A DNA stretch of 64,000 bases, taken from contig JBGPWL010000011.1 in assembly GCA_041492185.1 (NCBI GenBank), positions 1-64,000 on the forward strand. The letters are read 5' to 3'. The DNA is from JAOAPY01 sp041492185 (GTDB lineage Bacteria > Acidobacteriota > Blastocatellia > Pyrinomonadales > Pyrinomonadaceae). The position numbers and the translations under genes were made by a program. Each line of letters opens with the position of its first letter. Position 1 is the stretch's first letter. Positions 7,233 to 15,509 of the stretch are shown piece after piece. A model generated the notes under the pieces. The model was not told the DNA's origin. It saw only the letters and a program-made list of their open reading frames with translations, and did not search any database.

Positions 7233-7630
7233 GATTTTTGCTCCTTCGTTGGTTCCTGGTAAAGGCCGATTACATTTCCCGCGGGATCGCTAAACCTGAC
7301 GGTAGTCTCCGGCGCGTCCATACCAATCGGTTGCACGATCTTGCCTCCGTTCGCAACGACCGCCTCGCTGGTCGCAGCGACACTGTCAACCATGATGTAG
7401 ATCAGCAGCCCAACCTCCGTCATTGGTTTCCGGCCCAGCACCCAGGCGCCACTCACTTCGCCCACCGCATCATCAAAGGCCATGCTGCCATCGCCACGCG
7501 TTCTGATCTGCCAGTCGAAGACCGCCTGATAGAAGCGGACCGAAGCGTCGATGTCGATTGCCGGAATCTCGATGTAGCAGACTTTGCCATTAGCAAGAGT
7601 CGGATGAGTCTTGTTTTCGCTCTCTGCCAT
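7229..7630 (-). CDS. VOC (glyoxalase/bleomycin-resistance-fold) protein
   Basis: A 133-residue protein with two beta-alpha-beta-beta-beta modules. VCYIEIPAIDIDASVRFYQ opens the first module. VGLLIYIMVDSVAATSEAVV and the closing FSDPAGNVIGLYQ lie in the second. The fold supports metal-dependent lyases, dioxygenases and antibiotic-binding proteins. No specific substrate motif is recognised. It overlaps the downstream DUF1801 gene by four bases. Confidence 0.85.
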   Translation of the reverse strand: MAESENKTHPTLANGKVCYIEIPAIDIDASVRFYQAVFDWQIRTRGDGSMAFDDAVGEVSGAWVLGRKPMTEVGLLIYIMVDSVAATSEAVVANGGKIVQPIGMDAPETTVRFSDPAGNVIGLYQEPTKEQKS

Positions 7631-7763
7631 ATTTCTTTTTCCTTTTGTCTATGATGAAAGCTCCCAGTGCAGTTTAGCGTTGCACTGGAATGAGCGCACG
7701 TAACCGCGCATCACGCAACTAAATCCCTAGCCATATCAGTGCACCGAAACGGCTTCTGACACC

Positions 7764-8174
7764 CTATGCGGCCTGCTCACAATTAACCATCCACGGAATG
7801 CCGAACTGATCGACGCACATTCCAAAACCGGGTGACCAGAAGGTCTTCTGGAACGCCATCTGCACGGCGCCGTTTTCTGCCAATGCGTTGAAGATGCGTT
7901 CGCCCTCAGCGATGTCTCTGAGGTGGAGCGACACATTCATGCCTGTCGGCTGTTGGTAGCGGTCAGGCGGCGAATCAGCACCCATCAATACCTGGTCACC
8001 GATGGTGATGGTGGCGTGCATGATTAGTTTGTGCGTTTCAGCGGGGGATTGATCAGCGCCAGGCATTTCACCCCAGGTCATCGAGAATGTGATCTTACCG
8101 CCGAGAACCTGTTCGTAGAATTTGAACGCGGCCTCGCATTGGCCGTTGAAATTCAGATATGGATTCAGTTGCAT
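7764..8174 (-). CDS. PhnB-like VOC protein
   Basis: A 136-residue VOC protein opening MQLNPYLNFNGQCEAAFKFY, the PhnB/YjdN signature. MGADSPPDRYQQPTGMNVSL follows and the C-terminal WSPGFGMCVDQFGIPWMVN motif is intact. PhnB-like proteins are related to 3-demethylubiquinone methyltransferase-like VOCs but usually have no assigned reaction. An SD-like AAGGAGAGA precedes the start. It belongs to a three-VOC cluster with the neighbours on each side. Confidence 0.85.
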   Translation of the reverse strand: MQLNPYLNFNGQCEAAFKFYEQVLGGKITFSMTWGEMPGADQSPAETHKLIMHATITIGDQVLMGADSPPDRYQQPTGMNVSLHLRDIAEGERIFNALAENGAVQMAFQKTFWSPGFGMCVDQFGIPWMVNCEQAA

Positions 8175-8219
8175 TGTGTTCTCTCCTTTTTGTCGAGTCT
8201 CTTAGAATTGGCTGTTCGT

Positions 8220-8696
8220 CTATTCCTTTTCGGCCGCTCGCTTTAAGGTCGCGATGTCCATCTTTTTCATCTGCAACATGGCCTGCATGACTCTTTGCGA
8301 TTTCTCGGGATCTTTGTCCTGGAACAATTCGAACAATACCGTGGGAACGATCTGCCACGACAAGCCATATTTGTCTTTGAGCCACCCGCACATTGATTCC
8401 TGTCCGCCGCCGGCAGTGAGCTTTTCCCAAAAATAGTCCACTTCTTCCTGCGTCTCGCAGTTGACTACGAACGATATGGCTTCCGTGAATTTGAAGCGCG
8501 GGCCAGCGTTCAATGCGGTGAACTTCTGTCCTTCGAGTTCGAAGGACGCAACCATTACCGATCCCTTCGGTCCGGGCCCGGCATCTCCGTAGCGGCTGAC
8601 GCTCAGCACTTTTGAATTCTTAAAAATAGAGACATAAAAACTCGCCGCCTCTTCCGCTTCCTTATCGAACCACAAGAATGGGGTGAGTTTTTGCAT
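8220..8696 (-). CDS. PhnB/3-demethylubiquinone-methyltransferase-like VOC protein
   Basis: A 158-residue VOC protein opening MQKLTPFLWFDKEAEEAASF, with SMCGWLKDKYGLSWQIVPTV, a hallmark of the PF06983 VOC group. The C-terminal extension (KSQRVMQAMLQMKKMDIATL) is the standard helix of this subfamily. It is probably a cytoplasmic small-molecule-binding protein; no reaction is assigned. This is the first gene of the minus-strand VOC-to-DoxX run, with the exosortase locus divergent upstream. Confidence 0.85.
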   Translation of the reverse strand: MQKLTPFLWFDKEAEEAASFYVSIFKNSKVLSVSRYGDAGPGPKGSVMVASFELEGQKFTALNAGPRFKFTEAISFVVNCETQEEVDYFWEKLTAGGGQESMCGWLKDKYGLSWQIVPTVLFELFQDKDPEKSQRVMQAMLQMKKMDIATLKRAAEKE

Positions 8697-9059
8697 GTCG
8701 TTTGCTCCTTTGCGTTGATCAAAGCTTTTTTGTACTACGTATTAAGCAAAAGTCCAAGTTCGGCGCCTGAGCCACTTTTCAAACTGAACCGGCACCCAAG
8801 TCCTTTTGTTGGTAAAGGAAACGTAACTACCAAAATCAGGACGCGGAAATCTGCGCCACCGACAGTCAATTGACTCTACCCACGACGCCGGCTCCCGCAG
8901 AATCTCACCTCCCGGGCAGTAGCCCTCCCAATGGATGGCTGTGGCTAATGGGGTTCAGTTCTGTGGTAGCCAACATTACTTCAATCTCCCGGGGGTCATA
9001 GGATCGGCCTGAAAAACAGGAAGGCCCGGGCCTTCCAAAGACTATCAGGAGCTAATTCC
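8697..9059. promoter_or_regulatory. Divergent intergenic region with an 18-bp perfect palindrome
   Basis: A 363-base gap between the divergent VOC and VIT/vWA genes, so it must hold both promoters. The most striking element is the perfect palindrome GGAAGGCCCGGGCCTTCC at 9019-9036, ending 23 bases before the VIT/vWA ATG. It could be an operator or an mRNA hairpin near the ribosome binding site (AGGAG at 9047-9051). I could not recognise a sigma-54 promoter or a c-di-GMP riboswitch. Confidence 0.4.
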
Positions 9060-11096
9060 ATGACGACCAAGATAACCAAGTTCATTGTGCGATGTATGTG
9101 CTTCGTGCTGTTTGCGGCTGCACTTGTTTCCTCTTCTGTCTCCGCACAGACGCCGGACGACAGAAGCCAGGACGACAAAACTCTTTCACCATATTTCTTC
9201 GTGAAGGGAGACCCCAACGTAGATCGCCTGCCTCTCAAAGACACGCGTGTTGAGATAGCTGTTTCAGGAGTCATCGCAGATGTGAAGGTAGTACAAACCT
9301 ATCGAAACGAAGGTTCGCGGCCAATCAATGCGACCTATGTCTTTCCGGCATCCACGCGAGCTGCCGTTTACGCAATGCGGATGCGAATTGGCGATCAGAT
9401 CATCGTTGCGAAAATCAAAGAACGAGAGGCAGCAAAGCAAGAGTTCGATGCGGCAAAGAAAGAAGGAAAGAGCGCATCTTTGCTGGAGCAAAACCGGCCG
9501 AATGTGTTTTCCATGAGTCTCGCCAATATCATGCCCAATGATCAAGTCGAGATTGAGCTGCGATATACCGAATTGCTGGTACCCACGGATGGAATCTATG
9601 AAGTGGTGTATCCCACAGTTGTCGGGCCTCGCTATTCTTCGGAGCAGGAATCCTCTGGGCCGAAAGATGATCACCGGGTTAACAGTCCGTATTTTCATCA
9701 AGGTGAAAAGCCGAGCAGCACGCTCCACATTTCAACCAGGATCTCGGCCGGCGTCCCGATTCAGGATTTGAGCTGTGCGTCCCATAAGATTTCTCCGCAA
9801 TGGCAGAGTCCGACTGTCGCTCAAATGACGTTGGACGATGCAGATCCGTTCCAGGGTAATCGTGACTTTGTGCTGCATTACCGTTTGTCGGGAAGTCAAA
9901 TCACTTCTGGTCTCCTTCTTTACCAGGGCCAGGACGAAAACTTTTTTCTATACATGGCGCAGCCACCACAGCGCGTCACGAATGAGGATATTCCCCCTCG
10001 AGAGTACATTTTCGTGGTAGACGTTTCCGGCTCAATGAATGGCTTTCCGTTGAATACTTCCAAACAGTTGCTGAAGGATCTAATCGGCCAATTGCGGCCA
10101 TCGGATTTGTTCAATGTAGTTTTGTTTGCCGGAGACTCGTCTGCTCTTTCCGCAAAGTCTCTTCAGGCGAATCAGGAAAATATTTCTCGCGCGATTGGTT
10201 TGCTGGAACAACAACGCGGCAGCGGCGGAACCGAGCTCCTGCCCGCTATCAAACAAGCCATGAGCCTTCCCCGCGAAGCAAGCGTGTCGCGAAGTATTGT
10301 CCTGGTAACCGATGGCTACATTTCCGGGGAGCAAGGGGTCTTCGAATACATTCGCGAAAATCTAAATCAAAGCAACGTGTTCGCGTTTGGGATCGGCTCA
10401 GCAGTAAATCGCTATCTCATTGAAGGCGTGGCGAAGGCCGGAATGGGTGAGCCTTTCATCGTGACCCGGGAATCGGAAGCTTCGGCGATTGCGGCTAAAT
10501 TCCGGGAATACATTCAGACCCCGCTCTTAACCGACATTCGGATCGAGTCCGCCGGTCTTGAAACATACGATGTGCACCCGGCTCATCTTCCTAATCTGCT
10601 GGCGCAACGCCCTGTGATTCTGTTTGGCAAATGGCGCGGACCAGTAACCGGAACCTTTGAGCTGCACGGAACAACCGGACGCGGAGATTACGTGACCAGC
10701 TTTGATGTTGCCAGCGTCCAGCCGGATGAGGCCAATCGAGCGCTGCGATACTTGTGGGCCCGCTCGCGAATCGCCGAACTGTCAGATTACGGATTCGGAA
10801 ATCCATCTGACGATAAGGTCAAGGAGATCACTTCACTGGGTCTGAAGTACAACTTGTTGACCCAGTACACTTCGTTCATCGCGGTTCGCGAAAGAGTGGT
10901 AAATGCTCAGGGCTCGGCCGAGGATGTGGATCAGCCGCTGCCTCTGCCAATCGGAGTAAGCGATCTGGCTGTGGGAAGTGAGCCGGAACTCATGTGGTTG
11001 CTGATTGGATCGGTCATGATTGGAACGGTTGTGCTCTTTCGTCGGCAGCGGAACCGACTTACCGGCACCGCCTGCAATAGCCAGGGCGTCAAATGA
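9060..11096 (+). CDS. VIT/vWA-domain surface protein with SEP-type exosortase sorting signal
   Basis: A 678-residue protein. A signal peptide (residues 1-30, ending SVSAQ) leads into a VIT domain (about 50-190), then a von Willebrand A domain (about 315-490) with the MIDAS motif DVSGSMNG at 321-328. The C-terminus has a tripartite sorting signal: Ser-Glu-Pro at 640-642, a hydrophobic helix to residue 660, and the basic cluster RRQRNR. That matches PEP-CTERM-like substrates of exosortases, with SEP replacing PEP. The exosortase gene lies 67 bases downstream, so this is its probable dedicated substrate. VIT/vWA pairs are also found in inter-alpha-inhibitor-like proteins. Function at the surface is unknown. 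AGGAG supports the start. Confidence 0.9.
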   Translation: MTTKITKFIVRCMCFVLFAAALVSSSVSAQTPDDRSQDDKTLSPYFFVKGDPNVDRLPLKDTRVEIAVSGVIADVKVVQTYRNEGSRPINATYVFPASTRAAVYAMRMRIGDQIIVAKIKEREAAKQEFDAAKKEGKSASLLEQNRPNVFSMSLANIMPNDQVEIELRYTELLVPTDGIYEVVYPTVVGPRYSSEQESSGPKDDHRVNSPYFHQGEKPSSTLHISTRISAGVPIQDLSCASHKISPQWQSPTVAQMTLDDADPFQGNRDFVLHYRLSGSQITSGLLLYQGQDENFFLYMAQPPQRVTNEDIPPREYIFVVDVSGSMNGFPLNTSKQLLKDLIGQLRPSDLFNVVLFAGDSSALSAKSLQANQENISRAIGLLEQQRGSGGTELLPAIKQAMSLPREASVSRSIVLVTDGYISGEQGVFEYIRENLNQSNVFAFGIGSAVNRYLIEGVAKAGMGEPFIVTRESEASAIAAKFREYIQTPLLTDIRIESAGLETYDVHPAHLPNLLAQRPVILFGKWRGPVTGTFELHGTTGRGDYVTSFDVASVQPDEANRALRYLWARSRIAELSDYGFGNPSDDKVKEITSLGLKYNLLTQYTSFIAVRERVVNAQGSAEDVDQPLPLPIGVSDLAVGSEPELMWLLIGSVMIGTVVLFRRQRNRLTGTACNSQGVK

Positions 11097-11146
11097 GCAA
11101 GCCTTGTCTTGATGGCAGCACTGCTTCGGCTGACCAAATGTCAGCC

Positions 11147-11304
11147 GGCTCCGGAGGAGCCAAATGTTTATAGTGAGACCGATGAATCCCACGACTCGCG
11201 CTCCGGAGGAGCGCAATGTGTCGCGCAATGAATTCCGCTCCTCCGGAGCGGGGAAGAGTATTTCTCAGCTTGCGTTCTATAAACATTGCGTCCCTACGGG
11301 ACTC
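11147..11304. repeat. Nested inverted-repeat element (CTCCGNAGGAG / TTTATAG family), copy 1
   Basis: Outer arms at 11147-11180 and 11272-11304 are related in inverted orientation: both contain a CTCCGGAGGAG- or CCCGTAGGGA-type palindrome followed by ATGTTTATAG. Inner arms at 11199-11213 and 11236-11250 are perfect CGCTCCGGAGGAGCG-type complements. A second element of nearly the same length and plan lies at 26994-27148. This copy straddles the start of the exosortase gene and supplies GGAGGAG plus the ATG at 11164. Confidence 0.75.
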
Positions 11305-12108
11305 AGAAGACAGTTAGAAAGAATCTCGTCGAGGGTCACCCGGAAATTCTACGCCCAGTTGATTGTAGTGCTGCTTTGCGCCGCAGCGCTCAAGCTGTAC
11401 TACTCAACGGCCAGCGTCAATCAGCTTCGCTGGATTCTCGCTCCGACGACTTTCGCGGTCGAATTAGTCACCGGCTCACGATTCGAGTTTGAATCTTATG
11501 CCGGTTACATCAACAGCGAGCGTAGTTTCCTGATTGCTGCTTCCTGTGCCGGCGTCAATTTTCTGATCACGTCGTTCCTGATGCTTTCACTTGGGAAGCT
11601 GTGGAGAAATCGATCGCAGAACATCGCCTGGGGATTCATTCCAGCGGCCGCGTTGCTTGCGTACCTTGCGACGCTCGTGGCTAACACGGTCCGCATTTCA
11701 ACCGCGTTGCGATTGCACGCGATGCCTCACGATTTGGGCTGGTTGAGTCCGAATCAGCTTCATCGCTTCGAAGGGATCTTTATTTATTTTGGATTCCTGC
11801 TGTTGTTATTTATGGTCAGCGAAAGAATGAATTACAGAACCGGGAGCTGTAGCGACCGGACGCTATCGCACAGTTCGGAAAACCCCTCTGGTCCGACACA
11901 TCGTTTCGATCTGTTTCGACAGTCTCTGTTTCCGCTCCTGATCTATTACACAACCACGTTAGGAATTCCGCTGGCCAATGGCGCATATCGCCCCGGAACC
12001 GTCGCGGCTGACTTCTGGGAGCATTCGCTCTTTGTGTTACTAATTCCTCTGCTAATAATTATCCCGTTCGCCGCCTTCCGCTCTTGGGTTTCGAGTTTCG
12101 AAACTTGA
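11164..12108 (+). CDS. xrtK: Exosortase (XrtK-like) transpeptidase
   Basis: An integral membrane cysteine transpeptidase-like protein, 314 residues. The exosortase triad is complete: Cys128 in AASCAGVNFLI, Arg177 in VANTVRIS and His200 in QLHRFEGIFIYF, each at a membrane segment. The short form and the motif LKLYYSTASVNQLRWILAPT fit exosortase K best; this subtype call is from memory. It should cleave the SEP-type signal of the VIT/vWA protein encoded just upstream. The first 47 or so codons lie inside a dispersed inverted repeat, which provides GGAGGAG and the ATG. No better start lies downstream before the conserved region; a TTG at 11359 is the only alternative. A hydrophilic loop and two more hydrophobic segments extend the C-terminus. 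Confidence 0.85.
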   Translation: MFIVRPMNPTTRAPEERNVSRNEFRSSGAGKSISQLAFYKHCVPTGLRRQLERISSRVTRKFYAQLIVVLLCAAALKLYYSTASVNQLRWILAPTTFAVELVTGSRFEFESYAGYINSERSFLIAASCAGVNFLITSFLMLSLGKLWRNRSQNIAWGFIPAAALLAYLATLVANTVRISTALRLHAMPHDLGWLSPNQLHRFEGIFIYFGFLLLLFMVSERMNYRTGSCSDRTLSHSSENPSGPTHRFDLFRQSLFPLLIYYTTTLGIPLANGAYRPGTVAADFWEHSLFVLLIPLLIIIPFAAFRSWVSSFET

Positions 12109-12158
12109 AACTTTACGCTCGTATTGACACAGCCAACCCGAAGAGAGTAAAAGGCCCC

Positions 12159-15100
12159 ATGATTCGATCCAGCCCACCTACGAAAGGATTCGGCAACAAA
12201 CAGGCCGAGACGATGACACGGAGAGGCATGCGTAGAGCTCTCGCCACACTTCTGATCGTGTTGATGCAGCTTGCCTGGCTGCCAAAGTCAATGGCGACTC
12301 GGGCTGCCTACGGAGGGACGACCCTACAACCCTTCCGAAACTCGAAATTCGAAAAGCGAAATTCGGAACCGGCCGCAGAGGCTTCTCCAACGCCGCCCGA
12401 ACGACGTCTTATCAATCCTTTGTCGCCTCCATCGCCTCCTAAGGAAGTCACCACCGGATTTGATCCCACCAAAGATCTTTGGCCGGTCCAAAACACCGGC
12501 GCTGTTAGACCAAAGAACGGCGACCCCATCCCAATATCCGGAACCGACGGCTCGTGCCAAGGCATCATCGAATCTGCCCTCATCTACTGGCGCCAAACAA
12601 ATAAGGACCCGAAACGCGAACGCCTCGCAGACGCGTTCAAGTCGCATGACCAGAAATTCCTGGAAGGCGTCACTCAAAATGCACAGCGCATCAGCCAGAG
12701 AGGCTTTAACGAGGTTCAGGAGCTCACCAAGATAGCTCGAGCTCGAGCTAAGGCTGAAAAACGGAATCCGGAAAATACGGTTTTTCCAAAGAATCGATAC
12801 GATCGCTTACAAGTAGAGCTCGAAGGACGAATCCGGCGCTCAACTGTAGCCGATCAAGTCTTTGCCGATCTCAATAGCACGCACGAGCCGCAAGTCCTCA
12901 CGCTCTTTGCCAACACTTCCGGTAGCATCGGTCCTCACGCCGTCGCCGTGTACAAAGCAATCAAGTATGACGATCGCATAGAGTTCTGGATCGCAGATCC
13001 AAACTATCCACCCGGCAACAAGAAAGGCAAGGACCCGGGCTCGCTCAAGTTGGTCTTTAACCGGCGCGGTTATTGGGAGAAGAACGACGATGGGTACAGG
13101 GCAGCCGGAATGCGCACCAGCCCTCTACGCGGAAATGGTCGCAACGATTCAATTCGTAACCAGGACGACTACAAGAAGTTGCTCGACGCCGCCAAACTGG
13201 GCCAGACCTATAAGGTGCCAGACCCAGGCCCTGCCGATATGAGTGCGCCTAGTTCGCGGTTGCTAACTGACGAAGACATACAAGCTGAACAACAGGCGAA
13301 GATCGATCAAGCCGTCAACTCTGTCCGCGCGTCCTGGAATAACGACAATCCGAACGGAGTCAAGATTAAGATTGATGATGGATTGCTGTTGAAGGTCTTG
13401 ACCTCTGGAACAGAGGAAGAAAATGCGAATCTGCTGGATTCTCTAAGTGAACAATTAGCAAACGCAGCCAATCAATCAGATAAGAATCGCATTCTGGCGA
13501 GCTTCACCAAGGAAGTAAAACTGCGGTTCAGAGCCAACCGGAATCTGCGCGGCGTGGAGAATTTGGTCGTCGTCTCTCTAAAGTCGGTCGTCAATGGCGC
13601 TGAACCATACGCGCAAAACTGGCAATCCCTGCCGGCTGAAATAAGAACCCTTGGCGGCATGACACGCCTCGTCGGCTTTGTCATGGACTCCTCGGGCGCC
13701 GACATATCTCTGATTGGGCAGCGCCAGCCGAATAGTCCGCCCATCGAATTAGACGACCTCATCGTCGGGTTGCGTTCGGTTTGGCGCGATGGAGAGACGC
13801 CTTTGGTGAGTCTCGACCCTAACGCCGACAACTTTGACGGGCCACAAAACGTGAGGGTCCAGGGCGTGCCGCGAAATTCTCAATTTGCGCGCACGATGAT
13901 CGACGCCGACTACATCATGAAGAAGGTCATGGGAGGAGTGGAGACAGTAAATGCCTCCGACTTCGTCAACTTCAAACAGATTCTGACGCGCGATCGAACA
14001 GGCGAGAGTCTCAATCGCTTCTGGCTTTATCCAATCCAGCCTCAAAGCGGTGACATACAAGTCTCCAGCGACGGCAAAGCGGCCTTGTTCATGAGCGGCG
14101 TGCAGGTTTTGTCGGAAGAGTTGCTGCGGACGCAGGCAGGTTTGGTTGGCTCAGGCCGTACGATGAGCGCAGCAGAAGAGGCGGCAGTCAACTTCACTCG
14201 CCACTACAAGGAAATTGAGAGCCAGCTTTCGATATATAAGAGACTGCAAACGCTTTTTGACATCGTCCTGCTATCGAGGGTGTGGCAACAAATGAAGATC
14301 CAGTCGCCCTTGCTGAATCGTTTGGCAGCACTGCCATTCAAACAAGTCGATATGCCGGATTCATTTCCTGCGGTAACAATCAAGGCCTATGAAACTGCCG
14401 ACCACATCTTCATGCTCAGTGGTGGCGTGCAGGTGAATATCGGCGCGGGTCCACGCAAGTGGTTGGTACTCGACGATCCTGACATGGAGGCTTTGAGAAA
14501 TCGAATCAAGACGGCTTCGGCATCGGGCAACATCGCTGTTTCGTATTCCGATCTATCACTCAAAGTATCAGAGCCAGACTCTCGCCAGCGCGACACGACC
14601 AATCTCGCAACAACGACTGTGATGACCAGACTACAGTCTGGTGATGCTGCAGGCGCGTTGACTGAAGTTACGAAGCTGGTCCAGGCCGATCCCTATGACC
14701 CAAACGCGTTAGCCTTACGTGCTTTCATAAACTTCTGCCGCAACGACGTAAAGGCAGCGCGGGACGATGCTCAGCATGCCCGGGACCTGGGGTCCGACGA
14801 CCCGCTGGCCACCAATCTTGCTTCCATCGTCCTCTTTGAGACCTTTGTTCTGGACGGCAAGCCCGATCTAGCCATGCAGGCGATCGACTGGGCGATTCAG
14901 GCGGATCCGACCAGCGTTCACTCGAGGATTTTGCGCGCGCGTGCACTGATGCAACTGGGACGTCCGGGTGAAGCCAGAACAGAATTAATAAAGGCGACCG
15001 AGTTAGATCCGACTTCAGCAATGGCGCTGGCCCAATTGGGGATGCTGGAACTCTCGGAAGGATGGACGACGAGGGGGCGTAAGCTAATCACGAAGGCGTA

Positions 15101-15509
15101 TGCGATGTCGAAGGCGTTGGGACAAGACGAGCCTGAAATCAAAGTCGCCCTCGCGTTTGCAGAGATGTCCACTGCGGCATTAGGCAACGTCACCTCGCAA
15201 CTGGCAGCAGCCACAAAGCTCGCAAATGAAGCGCTGGCTAATCCCGCCTGTAACCCCGAATCAGCTTTGCAAGCCCTGATAGTCCTCCTGGGCTCAGCAA
15301 TGATTAACGAGAGGTGGGAGGAAGCGGAAACATACATGGCACTTGCAAGAAAACTGGCGCCGTTTACTCCCGAGCTTTTTGTTTTTGCCGCTGACATCGC
15401 ACTGGACTCAAAACGTGCTGACCTGGCACGAAAGTATTTCGCGGAAGCTGAACGTATCAACCCCGATCACCCGGCCGTTAAGGCAATGAGAGCGAAGATT
15501 CCACAATGA
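12159..15509 (+). CDS. Secreted papain-fold-like / TPR protein of the exosortase locus
   Basis: About 1116 residues. A signal-like helix (ALATLLIVLMQLAWLP) follows a basic stretch. A Pro-rich linker leads to a putative cysteine-peptidase domain whose candidate triad is Cys133 (GTDGSCQGI), His260 (SIGPHAVAVYK) and Asp280 (WIADPNYPP), counted from this start. A large unassigned middle region follows. The last 270 residues are TPR repeats (GDAAGALTEVTKLVQADPYD and similar). The ATG at 12213 is an alternative start closer to the signal helix; this one has AAAAGG before it. A short CGAAATTCGAA-type repeat at 12333-12368 is translated within the linker. It overlaps the next gene (ATGA). Triad assignment is inferred from motif order. 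Confidence 0.75.
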   Translation: MIRSSPPTKGFGNKQAETMTRRGMRRALATLLIVLMQLAWLPKSMATRAAYGGTTLQPFRNSKFEKRNSEPAAEASPTPPERRLINPLSPPSPPKEVTTGFDPTKDLWPVQNTGAVRPKNGDPIPISGTDGSCQGIIESALIYWRQTNKDPKRERLADAFKSHDQKFLEGVTQNAQRISQRGFNEVQELTKIARARAKAEKRNPENTVFPKNRYDRLQVELEGRIRRSTVADQVFADLNSTHEPQVLTLFANTSGSIGPHAVAVYKAIKYDDRIEFWIADPNYPPGNKKGKDPGSLKLVFNRRGYWEKNDDGYRAAGMRTSPLRGNGRNDSIRNQDDYKKLLDAAKLGQTYKVPDPGPADMSAPSSRLLTDEDIQAEQQAKIDQAVNSVRASWNNDNPNGVKIKIDDGLLLKVLTSGTEEENANLLDSLSEQLANAANQSDKNRILASFTKEVKLRFRANRNLRGVENLVVVSLKSVVNGAEPYAQNWQSLPAEIRTLGGMTRLVGFVMDSSGADISLIGQRQPNSPPIELDDLIVGLRSVWRDGETPLVSLDPNADNFDGPQNVRVQGVPRNSQFARTMIDADYIMKKVMGGVETVNASDFVNFKQILTRDRTGESLNRFWLYPIQPQSGDIQVSSDGKAALFMSGVQVLSEELLRTQAGLVGSGRTMSAAEEAAVNFTRHYKEIESQLSIYKRLQTLFDIVLLSRVWQQMKIQSPLLNRLAALPFKQVDMPDSFPAVTIKAYETADHIFMLSGGVQVNIGAGPRKWLVLDDPDMEALRNRIKTASASGNIAVSYSDLSLKVSEPDSRQRDTTNLATTTVMTRLQSGDAAGALTEVTKLVQADPYDPNALALRAFINFCRNDVKAARDDAQHARDLGSDDPLATNLASIVLFETFVLDGKPDLAMQAIDWAIQADPTSVHSRILRARALMQLGRPGEARTELIKATELDPTSAMALAQLGMLELSEGWTTRGRKLITKAYAMSKALGQDEPEIKVALAFAEMSTAALGNVTSQLAAATKLANEALANPACNPESALQALIVLLGSAMINERWEEAETYMALARKLAPFTPELFVFAADIALDSKRADLARKYFAEAERINPDHPAVKAMRAKIPQ

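Noticed and set aside
8697..9059. A c-di-GMP (GEMM) riboswitch upstream of the exosortase-locus leader
   Set aside because: The GC-rich stem-loops suggested one at first, but the conserved GGACGCAAAGCC-type core and the tetraloop receptor are not present.
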